From Zelopaecilomyces penicillatus (Eukaryota; Ascomycota; Sordariomycetes; Hypocreales; Pseudodiploosporaceae): a stretch of DNA of 64,000 bases. Below the pieces are notes generated by a model that was not told the DNA's origin, made no database searches, and was given only the letters and a program-made list of their open reading frames with translations. Position numbers and translations under genes: made by a program. Where the stretch lies: the NCBI GenBank assembly GCA_005765155.1, contig VCCP01000001.1, positions 744,001 to 808,000 of the forward strand. The letters run 5' to 3'. Of this stretch, positions 52,107 through 62,734 are shown in pieces (within the stretch, counting starts at the first letter, position 1; each line of letters begins with the position of its first letter).

Positions 52107-53535
52107 ATGGTAATGGCAACTGCTGTTCTTGACAACTATGTCCATACCAATCACAATCATGTTATAAAAAAGAAATCCCACATTGTGGACTCTTATTTCA
52201 AAAATGTTGCGATTGATCCGAAGCAGTTGATTGGTGAGGCGCTCCACAAGCGCGTCGAGTCTGTCGACTATGAGCTTTGCGAGCCTGGTGATGAAGATAC
52301 TTTCTTCGTCGCGGACCTCGGCGAAGTTTATCGGCAGCATCTCCGCTGGAAGAAGAACTTGCCCCGAATCAAACCCTTTTATGGTATGTTCCCCTGTTAT
52401 CGTTTTCCTGCCCAGGGATCCTTCTTTTACTTGGCATGTTACAACAACTAACCTATATCTTCAAACAGCGGTCAAGTGCAATCCAGACCCTCAAGTTCTC
52501 CGGCTCCTCTCTGAGCTCGGGACCGGCTTTGATTGCGCTTCCAAGGGCGAAATTGAACAGGTTTTGGGCATGGGCGTCGACCCCGAACGCATCATCTATG
52601 CCCAGCCTTGCAAGACCAACTCGTATGTCCGCTATGTCAAAACTCGCGGCGTCAAAAAGATGACCTTTGACAACGCCGACGAGCTTTGCAAGATCGCCAA
52701 GCTGTACCCCGAGGCCGAATTATTCCTTCGTATCATGACGGATGATACTTCGAGCATGTGCCGACTCAGCATGAAATTTGGTGCAGCAATGGACACAACT
52801 GACAATCTTCTGTCTGTGGCTAAGAGTCTGGGTCTCAATGTTGTAGGTGTCAGTTTCCATGTGGGATCTGGCGCTTCAGATCCCATGGCCTTCTACAAGG
52901 CTGTCCGAGACGCCCACATGGTTTTCCAGGCTGCACGCGAATATGGCTTCATCATGCGCACTTTGGATGTCGGCGGTGGTTTCACCGGTGACACGTTCGA
53001 AACAATGGCTGCTGTACTCAATGGAGCTCTAGCCGAGTTCTTCCCTGCTGGTTGTGGCATTGACATCATTGGTGAGCCTGGCCGCTACTATGTCTCGACA
53101 GCGTTTACTATTGCCTGCAATATTATTGCTCGACGCACCGTGGAAGATCCCGCTTTTGATGGCCAAAGCTACATGGCTTATGTCAATGACGGAGTCTACG
53201 GAAACTTCTCATGCATCATGTTTGATCATCAGAACCCTGTCGCCAAAATTCTCCGAATCGGTGGCCAGACTCTATACAACACACCTGCTGCGATGCAATG
53301 TGCCGCTGGCGAAGGTGTAGAGTATTCGCTTTGGGGTCCCACTTGTGACGGGATTGACATCATCAGTAAGAGCACTCGCTTCCACCGCACCCTTGATGTA
53401 GGTGATTGGCTCTACTTTGAAGAGATGGGGGCGTACACCAAATGTGCCACAACTCAGTTCAACGGTTTCTCCAACTCGCACGATGTCATCTATGTTTGTA
53501 GCGAGCTAGGAGCCCAGTCACTCTTGGGCCTGTGA
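52107..53535 (+). CDS. spe1: Ornithine decarboxylase
   Basis: Two exons, 52107-52383 and 52469-53535, give 447 residues (intron 85 nt, donor GTATGT, acceptor ACAG). This is a fold-III PLP enzyme with an N-terminal alpha/beta barrel and a C-terminal beta domain. The PLP lysine is K95 in PFYAVKCNPD, a motif completed across the intron. HVGSGASDP and DVGGGF bind the cofactor phosphate region, and GEPGRYYV binds the PLP phosphate. The catalytic cysteine is C385 in WGPTCDGID, and it and its neighbouring Asp act from the partner subunit of the dimer. The enzyme makes putrescine from ornithine, the first committed step of polyamine synthesis. The start at 52107 has an in-frame ATG two codons on. An antizyme-type control is likely but not visible here. 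Confidence 0.96.
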
Positions 53536-54458
53536 AAGAAAACAAGAACCAAATCTTGACGATGTAGATGACTTGAAGTTGTGTTTCATTCGATATCAAC
53601 AGAAGGGAAAACAAAAAAGGATTAGAGTAGATGAGACTCTTGAGGGGGCTATTTTCATTCTCCTTGAGCCCAAATGGCTTTTCTTTTTGCAGAATTGTGG
53701 CATCTTCCTGTTTGATCTTACGAAAAGGGAGACATCATGGTTGCATAAATGGGCTCAAGTTCACAGCAATGTGGATTTTTGTTTTTTAATTTTGACAAAA
53801 GTAAGATCTATCACAAAATTGGTGCCTTTATAACAAACTGGACAAATGTTTGCAATAGTTTTGGGTAAACCACCCCTAATTATTCTTAGCAATTCAAATT
53901 ATCAATACTGTTCCATGCAGAACTTATGCTTCATACTGGTGCCTATCAACTTATGTGTTGTAGTTGCCAAAGCCTTGATGATGAAGCCTCCGGCTGAGGG
54001 TAAGAACTAACACTGAGAGATTCAAAAGTTGATTGGACGTTGAGTGTAAAGGTCTCCCATTATAAATGATGTACAACAAAAATCTTTCAAATGATCAACT
54101 AGCAGAAATGGTCACATAGGGTATGGGCATATCTCGCATCAAGCAAAGCACCTGTCAAAACTCATACATGTATATAAACTATTTTCGTACCATGAATGTA
54201 CCCACCCACCCCTCGTTAGCTAAGAAAGCACATCATAAACCATGCCTTTCGTATACAGTGCTTCCAGTCCAGACGCCGGGGGAAAACAAGCAAAACACCG
54301 AGAGACGCCATCCTTTTGCTGAAAGAATCACAATACCAACACCCTAGTATAGTCCGGCCCATTTTAAATCTTCTGAAAACTTAATGACTCTGTTACTCCT
54401 AACTTCCATTCAAAGGGAGCAAAACTGAGAAAAGCCAAACACCACGAGAGAAAACTCG
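53536..54458. other. Convergent intergenic region between spe1 and RAD16
   Basis: About 0.9 kb of fairly AT-rich DNA between two convergent stop codons. No gene is recognised. Confidence 0.55.
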
Positions 54459-57400
54459 CTAGGTGCCTCGGAAGAGAAACTGCATGTCCTCTGGACTTAG
54501 TGTTTCCATTGCTGCGTCATTCGAGTTAACGGTAGAGTTAATCATGCTGGTTTTCTTCTCTTGAATAAGCACCATGCGACTCTCCACAGAGTCCTCAATG
54601 CATAGTCGGGTAATGACACATGGCCTGGTTTGCCCAATCCGATGACAGCGATCGGCAGACTGCCACTCGGCGGCTGGGTTCCACCACCTAGGAACATAGT
54701 TAGCGATCACTTACTAATACTATAGTTTGTCTACCAAAAGAAGTTGTAGGGTGGCAGTAGTCTTAATCACTTACGGATCCACAATGAACACCCTTGATGC
54801 CTCAGTAAGATTCAATGCGACACCACCGGCCTTTAGAGACACGAGGAAACATTCTACATGAACGTTGTTCATGAAATGTTCTATCGAAGCCTGGCGTTGC
54901 GCCGGCGTCATGGTGCCGTCCAACATGACAGTTGTAATACCAGCTCGGCGCAACCGCCACTCGATAAGCTGTAGCATCGTTGTGAACTGGGAAAAGATGA
55001 TGGATTTGTGCGATGCATTGTTTGAGCGGAGTTTGTGAAGTTCATGCACGAGCAACTCGATTTTGGACGAGGATGTCCAATTCTCCATCTTAATGCGGTT
55101 GATGATGGACGACTTTTTAACAAATGACTCGTCCTGTTCCATCTCTGGCTGTTCGAGATCGATTGATAGTGGAATATGGCAGCGTGGACAGTCCGGCTCA
55201 TTGGCTGACCGAATGTAGCTGGATACACATGCTCTGCAGAAGTCGTGTTTGCATTGACTTCGAATCGTGTCCTCAGCAGGCTCATCACAGATGCAGCACA
55301 CGAGCATGTTTTGTCCACCTTCTGAATGCTTTTTCAGGATCAAGTCCGGATGATCAGCTACCTGTCTCATCTGCATAATGAGACCAAAGATATTTGCGTA
55401 GTTATTCAACAAAACGCCTTGCGCAACATAAGTATCAAAATTACGCTGACCATTCGTCATAATACTGTTTGCAAAATCATTCTCTTCCTCTCCAAAGAAC
55501 TGGCGGTCAACATACACCTCCTTGACGGGCAGTTCCATTGAATCCGTGTGGTCCTTTTTTAATCGTCGGAGCATTATTCTTTCTGTCATTAATCGCATCT
55601 TCTGAAAAGCTTCCTTTCCTGGACCCTTATTTCCAAATTTCTGAATCGGGTTCAGTAGCTGCTGGTTGAACAGAGAAACATGCTGCATGCCGGCATGGTG
55701 GCATTGCGTACACCGGCTATGTACATCCATAGACCACTCAATGGTCGTACAAGGACATTGCTTACATAAATATGAAGCGAATGGGCGCATATTGAGGAAG
55801 CGAATCAAGGAAAACAGTTCACCAATCCGGTTTTGGAGAGGAGTACCGCTCAAGCACCACCGATACTCTGTCTGGAGGGCGAAACAGGCTTTGGCGGTCA
55901 TCGTAGTTCTTGTTTTGATGCAGTGTGCCTCATCTAGAATGATTCGGTGGAACTTGATGGAGTGAATGACACTCTTTTCCTTGTATATGCCGTCTTTGCG
56001 CTTGAACCCTTTTTCTTGTTTTCGATACATGGACTCCAGACTATTGTAAGACATCATAATGACATTATACTTTTTCAACTCCTTCACAGTAATGCCTTTG
56101 GCCTTTTGATTCGTGCCATGGAAGACAAAGGTTTCAAGTGTGCCCTCTGTGTATGACTTTATCTCGGACTGCCATTGCATGAGAGCAACAGGTGGTACCA
56201 GTACCAATGTCGGTTGTTTGGCTGGAAAATCCGACATAATGAGAGATACTGCTTGAATAGTTTTGCCCAAGCCCATCTCATCGCCAAGAAGGCCGCCTTT
56301 CCACTCAGTCTTCTCCATTGCCTTCATCCATGCTAGGCCATCAAGCTGAAAGGGCTTCAATTGCCTCGAGATATTATGTGGCTGCGGTGCTCTACCAGCA
56401 TCAATAACGGACTTGCTTTTGAGCTCATCCCACATAGTAAGGAGTTCGGGATGGTTCTTTTCCAATCGATTCCGCTCTGTGTTAGTTCGCCGTTGGTTAC
56501 CACCTCGTCGATAACCACGCCGTTCTGCACCTATTCTCCGAACGTTTTCTAAAGAGTTGTCTGAAGAATAGAGCCCTGACTCGGAGTCAGAGTTAGGAAT
56601 GTCGGGGGTAATATCTTCATCCACCCAAGCAACCTCGTCTGGGTTGTCTTGCACAGCAGCATGCACACTCTTTTTACTAGGTTTGACCATAGTGCGCCCA
56701 GGCCTTTTGCGTTTCGGCATTATTTCTTTGTGTTCAAACTGACTCAAACTTGAGAGGTCAGAGTCATCGGAATCACTAATAACGGCTTCGGGAGCATTTG
56801 AGACGAAGCTATCTGAAAGGGCATCGTCTGTATCAACCGCGACACCAGCAGCAATCTCGGCATCCATATCGAGGTCAGAAGTTGGGGGTGCATCTGAATC
56901 CGGTACGACTTTTCCTCTCTTGGCGGGGCGGCTTGATAGTGTGGTAGAGACTGTAGCGGCTCTTGCGCGTTTGGAGGTGGTTTTTGTCGGTGTTGGAGCA
57001 GAGAGAGAAGTAGCGAGAATATTGGAGGAGCAGTTTCCACGGCGAGGGGTTGGAAGCAAAGTTTCCACGGCTTTGTCAAGCAGGCCAGATTCTTCGCCCT
57101 GAAACAAAACTTCCACGACTTTGTCGACTAGACTATATTCTTCGCCCTGAAGTCGACGTGCAACCTTAGCATCACGGGATATGTCATTGAATTCTTCGTC
57201 TTCGTCCTCCTCATCAGAATCTCCAACTTCGGAAAGTCCCTTCGATTTCGAAGGAGGATGTAATGAATACATGCTTTTTCTCAGATCACGCTCTCTGTCT
57301 TCGTTTGAGGTTTTCTTTTGCGTACTTCGAGAGGGTAGTTGCACTTCAATAGAATTACCAGGCTGCTGATGCCCAAGCAACGTCGTCATCTCAGCTGCCA

Positions 57401-57862
57401 GCGGGCTGGGCACTATACTAGTTCCGGGTGTGGAATAGCCACTCGCGGATGAGGCATCGAGAGGTGTCTGTACGGAGGACACCGGCTCGCTGATTGCTAC
57501 TGGCAACCTAGGAGGTCGGCCACGAGGACGTTTAGTCGCTGAGGTACTGACCGGGGTGGATGCTCCAGAAATTCCACCATCATCAGCTGCTAGTGAAGCC
57601 CTGGTCGTTCTACCTCTAGGACGCGATACCGGAGGGGGCGTTGCACTTTCATGATCATCACCTGGGCCATCGGTGTTGCCTGAGAATGAGGCATCAAGGA
57701 TTCGCGCACTTGATCGAGTGGAACGGCGAATAGGTTTCGCCGGCACATCGATTGACGCTAAGCCGGAGCATTAGTGATAATAAAATCAGAAGTATTCACA
57801 TTGATGTACCCACCAAAATTCTCGGCTACAGGCGCCTGGAGTGAGGGACGACCACGAGGCAT
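54459..57862 (-). CDS. rad16: Rad16, SNF2-type ATPase of global-genome nucleotide excision repair
   Basis: Three exons on the minus strand, 57862-57814, 57757-54775 and 54687-54459, give 1086 residues (introns 56 and 87 nt). A long charged, Ser-rich N-terminus (1-440) precedes the SNF2 ATPase. The Walker A motif DEMGLGKT is near 509-516 and DEAH at 625-628. Inserted in the helicase are a Cys/His cluster (CKQCPC...CTQCHH, about 681-703) and a C3HC4 RING finger (CCICDEPAEDTIRSQCKHDF onward, about 837-876). The helicase C-terminal domain ends with the motif HRIGQT in the last exon. This insertion pattern is specific to Rad16. With Rad7 it forms the ATP-dependent damage sensor that works on non-transcribed DNA, and the RING supports a ubiquitin ligase role. 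A 48-bp in-frame duplication lies at 57051-57146. Confidence 0.95.
57051..57146 (-). repeat. 48-bp tandem duplication inside RAD16
   Basis: Two 16-residue units, GEEYSLVDKVVEVLFQ and GEESGLLDKAVETLLP, lie side by side in the disordered N-terminus. The DNA shows TTCCACG and TTCTTCGCCCTGAA repeated with a 48-bp period. Confidence 0.8.
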
Positions 57863-58753
57863 AGCCGGTGGTGCGATTGAAAAGAGATGGAATGTAAGAT
57901 GGTGTTTGTTCAAAACTGCCCCTCCATAGGCAACTTCAACATGTACTAGCTGTAAAAAAATAAAATAAAATGGATTGTGCCTGCGTTCCACTAAGAACAA
58001 AGCCAATCTTTGATAGGGAAGTTGGTGTCAAGGTCACTGATTCCCAGTCCAGACTTTCCGAAGGATGACGTGCGTGAGTAGTGATTAATTGGATGGTCCA
58101 ATGGGGACCAGTGTCCAGTTAATTTCCCCAAATCTATAGAGTGATTCGGAGGATAATATAGACAAGGAGGAAAATCATGGAGAGAACACAGTTTTGTGAA
58201 GAAAAGAGTGTGAAAACGGCGTGAACAAAGCTAAAGTCGCCACTCGGTTGGATTCTTGCTTCTGCCACCGTTAACTGGAGCGCCCTCCCTCCCCCTTTGC
58301 AGTGCGAGACAGGCGGGACTGGCGGGGAGCTTCTGCCAGTTGCCACTTTACGCGAAAGCACGTGCGGCTGAGAACGTGAATTGACAACAGTGTCCCATAG
58401 GCAGGGCACTGTACCCCTTGTCGCTTGCAGCCCAGTTTTAGTATGTGAGCTGGTGATTGAGTACAGTGTTAATCCCTTAAGGGGTTCGTACAGAGGTCAC
58501 CTGACACCGTGCTAGCTTCGCGACTCGACTGGGATTGGGGTCAAGACCTGCCGATGAACGCCGCCACCTTGCCTCTTGTGAATCGAATGGGTTTTGCATG
58601 GTCACTCTTTTTTTTGTGAAGCTATCAAACAGTTCAATAAATCGCAGTTGGAAGCCATTTTTTTCTTCTTTGATATTCATATCATCGGCGCCTATTCAGG
58701 TAGCGCGCGTGTTGTTCCCAAGCAATGTTTGTTGCCAATTTCCTAATGATGTC
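57863..58753. promoter_or_regulatory. Shared divergent promoter region of RAD16 and RAD7
   Basis: About 0.9 kb separates the start codons of RAD16 (-) and RAD7 (+). No coding exon is recognised inside. Both 5' leaders lie here, and the spacing allows a common bidirectional control region. I did not identify a specific factor binding site. Confidence 0.6.
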
Positions 58754-60764
58754 ATGACGTACCTGCATCTGATTGACACTTTTAGCTGACAATTTTACTC
58801 CCAGGTCTCGCCGCAGGCAAACACAGGATGGCCGTCCGGCGCGTAACATAACTGGACCGTAAGAATATTGAGATTTTGCGGAATGAATTTTCCAAGCTGA
58901 TACCTTATAATTAGGCAATCGGCCTTAACTGATTTCCTTGCTGTTAGCATCCCCTTTCACTCATTCCCCGTCGAAGACATGCTAAACCTATTCCTAGTCG
59001 CACAACATTTCTGCCCTCCAAATCCGCCATGATGCAGAGCAACGGCGCCTTCAGGCGACCACGCAGACTGCAATTGATGAAGGGGAAGTAGACGATGTAA
59101 TTGAGGAAATTGGTGAATCTACCTTGACCTCGGTTCAAGCTGTTACATTAGGACGACGACGATCCAATCGGAGCGACCCACAGGAAGAAGTAGTAAAGGA
59201 GAAAAAAAAGGAAGAGAAAAAGGTTCTCGAAAAGATAAAGGCCAGTAAAGCTTTTAAGAAGCGCAAGAAAGCCGCGGATGATGAGGATTCGGATGAGGAC
59301 ATTGCTCGCGCTATCTTCGAAGAAAGGCATGCACCCTTACCTGGTCAGATAGAGAACTGCGCCATTTGCGAGAAAAGATTCACAGTGACACCCTACTCAG
59401 TTGCTGGTACTGATGGTGGTCTCCTATGTGCCCCGTGCGGACGGGAGGTTGCAAAGGAACGAAACAAACTACAACCTAAAAAGAAGCCGCGGAAGCAAAC
59501 CGGCGGGGTAGGATCGCGCCGTGCACTGCAGAGCCGGATCCTTGACGGTGATGTGGGAACCAAAAGTCTTGTTACTCTATGCGTCCAGACGCTGGCTAAG
59601 AATGTGGAGATGGCCGAGAGTTTGGGTGATTTGCCCGAGCATCTCGTTGACAAAATCGCAAGAATGTTCTCCAAACGGCGACTATTGAGGCCAGACACTT
59701 TGCCTCTCTTTGTGCAACCTACCACCGAGCTTCTTCACATCTACGATGGTGCAAAGCTTGGCGGGCAAGATTTTATCGGCATTTTCCAAATCGCCCCAAA
59801 GCTGCGAGTCTTCAAAGTGCGATGCGCTATTCAGTTCAAGGACTATGTCATGAACTATCTGCTTTCGCGGGACATTTGTCTTGAAAGCTTTTATCTGCAC
59901 GGCGCAAATCTGCTTAGCGAAGAGAAGTGGCATGAGTTTATCGTGGCAAAGGGGCAGCCTCTGCAGACTTTAAAGGTCTACTTCACCGACAATCACTTTG
60001 GAGATGACACAGTGGTTCTCCTAAAAGAGCATTGCCCAAATCTGAGGCGATTGAAAATCAAACACAACCAAAAAGTCACCGATGAAGGCGTCAAAGCCGT
60101 TGGGAACTTGTCTGGATTGGAGCACATCAGTCTCCAGCTCCAACATAACATTTCTCCAGAAGCCATGCTAAGCTGTATAACGGGGATTGGTAAAACACTT
60201 CAAACGTTATCCATGGAGATGGTACCGGATATGGACGACGCTGTGCTGCAGTCGATACACGATAACTGTCAATCACTGGTCAAGCTTCGCATCACAGAGA
60301 GCGACACCATGACTGACCAAGGCTTCGCCAAGCTTTTCACCGACTGGGCCAACCCTCCACTGCAAACTATAGACCTTCAGAAATGTCGGCAATTGGACTC
60401 GACGCATCCACGAGATAATCCAGATGGTATTGGGCTGTGTGATGAAGGTTTCAAGGCTCTTATGACCCATTCCAGACGCCGAATTCGAAACCTCAATATC
60501 CACGCGTGCAGACACATTTCTCACAAGGCTTTTGAGGATGTGTTTCACGGGACAGCGTCTTTCCCGGAACTAAGAAATTTGGAAATCAGTTTCTGTGAAG
60601 AGGTGACGGATTTTATCGTGGGGTCCATATTTCGAGCATGCCCAAACATGAAAGAACTCAACGTGTTTGGGTGCATGAAGGTCAAGGACGTCAGAGTTCC
60701 GCGGGGCGTCATCCTTGTGGGAGTGCCCAATGCTCAAGGTATGGTTACCGAGGGCTTGGACTAA
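58754..60764 (+). CDS. rad7: Rad7, leucine-rich-repeat partner of Rad16
   Basis: The proposed exons are 58754-58758, 58805-58858, 58915-58942 and 58998-60764, giving 617 residues (introns 46, 56 and 55 nt). The joined N-terminus contains the Rad7 signature GPQSALTDFLASHNISA, spread over three exons, which strongly supports the second to fourth exons. The 5-nt first exon (ATGAC) is tentative. A Lys/Glu-rich segment follows (about 90-120), then a CxxC...CxxC zinc-binding knot (C150, C153, C173, C176), and then leucine-rich repeats of the Cys-containing, F-box-associated type to the end. Yeast Rad7 binds Rad16 and, through Elc1 and Cul3, forms a ubiquitin ligase in global-genome repair. The largest uninterrupted frame alone, 59124-60764, would miss the conserved N-terminus. 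Confidence 0.92.
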
Positions 60765-61455
60765 GATGTAGGGGAGGGCTTGTGCATGAGTGTGATTTTC
60801 TGTGCGTTGCTGAAGCCTCGTAGCCTAATTGTAACGACGTGGTGCCGATTGGCGTTTGGGGTTCTGTTGATTCTGGAAGAAGTTCTCTTGCTGCTGTTTT
60901 GTTCTTCTTTATCGTTGTTAACAAGTGTAGACCTATAGACCTTTGGGACCTTTGAGGGAAGTATATGATAGGGGTGACAATGACTACCAAGGCCGACCGG
61001 GATTTATTCAAAGAATAGGCGTGCTAGGTCAAGTGTCTACTAATTTGTAGCCCAATTCTTCCAAGAGATTTATTCGGATACAGAGTTGTCTTCACCACAG
61101 CCTGAACGCCATCTCACCAACCCCAATCCTTTTACACGTCATTTGTTCCAAAGCTATAATCCGTTGTGATAGTAACTGTATATTCAATGCGATACATCGC
61201 TTGGCATATATGTATGTACATCCGTCGCACCCTGCCCCTTGGGATTGATTCCTCATTGGTAAAAAATAACTATTCCCCACCCATAAAATCGAACGCCTCG
61301 TTTCTCGTGACTTCATATCGCACTTTCCCCCTAGCATACCTGCTACGCCCTTTATCCATTTCATGATATCCAAAAAAAAAATTGAAATTTCTCCCATAAT
61401 AGCAGAGAGAGACCGCTCCGCTCTTTAAAATAATGAGATTCCCAAAGCCAATGTT
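60765..61455. other. Convergent intergenic region between RAD7 and the lipase
   Basis: About 0.7 kb with no gene. It contains the two 3' UTRs. Confidence 0.55.
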
Positions 61456-62734
61456 TTAGAGGGATCCAGCCAGTTCTTGGTCTTGCTTGCTCCACTGGTT
61501 GAGTCTGTCGGTAAGCTCCTGATCGGAAGGATTGTCTCTCTTAACCTTTGAGGCCCGTGTGAAATCTTGGTCTTGCTTGCTCCAGGTGTTGAGTCTGTCG
61601 AGGAGCTCCTTGTCAGAGGCCGCATCACGCCTCTGTTGGGCCGGAGAGGTAGGCAAGTCACGCTTCCATTGGAGCGGGAAACCAGCGCAGCCGGAGATAG
61701 GGCCGAGGTAGTACAAGTGGGCGATGATATCAAGTCCAAAGGTGCCACCGTTGCAGCCGGTGTTTGCGATACCGTTGCAGACGCGAATATCACCGACCTG
61801 GTAGTTGGTCGTGGTGGAGCCGCCTGTGGCCAACCAGAACTCGGGGGTGCTGTGTCGGTAGCCGAAGATGATTGGGGGAAGACGGGGAACAGGGTCAGCG
61901 GTGTGGGTGATGCGGTGCTCAGAGCCGGACTGGCTGGTGACGAAGTTTGCAAACTTGTCATTGCCTACTCGTGGCGCGCCGTAGCTGTAGATGTCCATGG
62001 CGAAACCTTGGCGGCGCATATAGGCAGCTCCAAGAGTAGCAACGGCACCACCGAGAGAATGACCCGTGGCAACGAACTTGTAGCCCGGGTTGGCCGTGCT
62101 AGCCTTGCGAACTGCATCGGTAGCGGGCCGAGAAATTTCGTCCCAGGCCGCAGCGAAGCCAGCGTGAACCTTGCAGTCGGAAGCAAAATCGCAGCCGCGC
62201 CAGAGGAAGACAATATCGGTGATGAAGTTGCGGATGTTGTTGCTACCGCGGATGGACATCACAATCTCTCGACGAGTGTGGTCAACAGAAACGTAGCCAC
62301 CAATGCCTGTACCGCGGCCCCTGTTATTGTGTGAGTACTCTGTTGTCTTGGACAAACACTGAACATGCAGGGTGAGCGTTGTTCAAGGGAGCCACTTACA
62401 CGAATGAGCTCACGATTGTGGCCTTGACATCATTACACTGCCCCTTACAGACAACATTGGTACCGGCACCGCGCTCGGAATTGCAGTATGCCGCCCCGGA
62501 ATGCTGAACATAGTACCTGAGGTTGTTGAAGTTTTCTTGGCTAACGCGAACAGATGACTCTGTGACATTGCACTGTTAGTGATTTTATTTTTTTTCATAA
62601 AGAAAAGAAGTGACAAGGTAAAGGATAGGCTTGAACTTACGTCTGCTTTCAATGGCAGTTGAGTAGTCATCCAGTGAAGGAAGGGGGCTGCTAACCACAA
62701 GAGCGGCGAGAGAGAGAATAGACCAGACCAACAT
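61456..62734 (-). CDS. Secreted class 3 lipase with a duplicated dibasic-bounded tail
   Basis: Three exons on the minus strand, 62734-62641, 62559-62400 and 62320-61456, give 372 residues (introns 81 and 79 nt). Residues 1-16 form a signal peptide (MLVWSILSLAALVVSS), followed by a short propeptide. The alpha/beta-hydrolase shows the triad S173 in GHSLGG, D227 in HTADPVP and H286 in DIIAHLYY. Paired cysteines also fit the secreted class 3 (Rhizomucor-type) family, which cleaves triacylglycerols outside the cell. After about residue 300 the chain leaves the family fold. It carries a tail with KR, RR and KR sites, and a 19-residue motif occurs twice (320-338 and 350-368). Acceptor choices were made by frame and by alignment with the GIGGY region, so the exon 2 start is the least certain point. 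Confidence 0.88.
61459..61667 (-). repeat. Tandem duplication in the lipase C-terminal tail
   Basis: The two copies, SDKELLDRLNTWSKQDQDF (61561-61617) and SDQELTDRLNQWSKQDQEL (61471-61527), have the same length and are 90 bp apart. They are also very similar at the DNA level. Dibasic KR, RR and KR pairs at about residues 304, 315 and 345 precede them. Confidence 0.85.
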
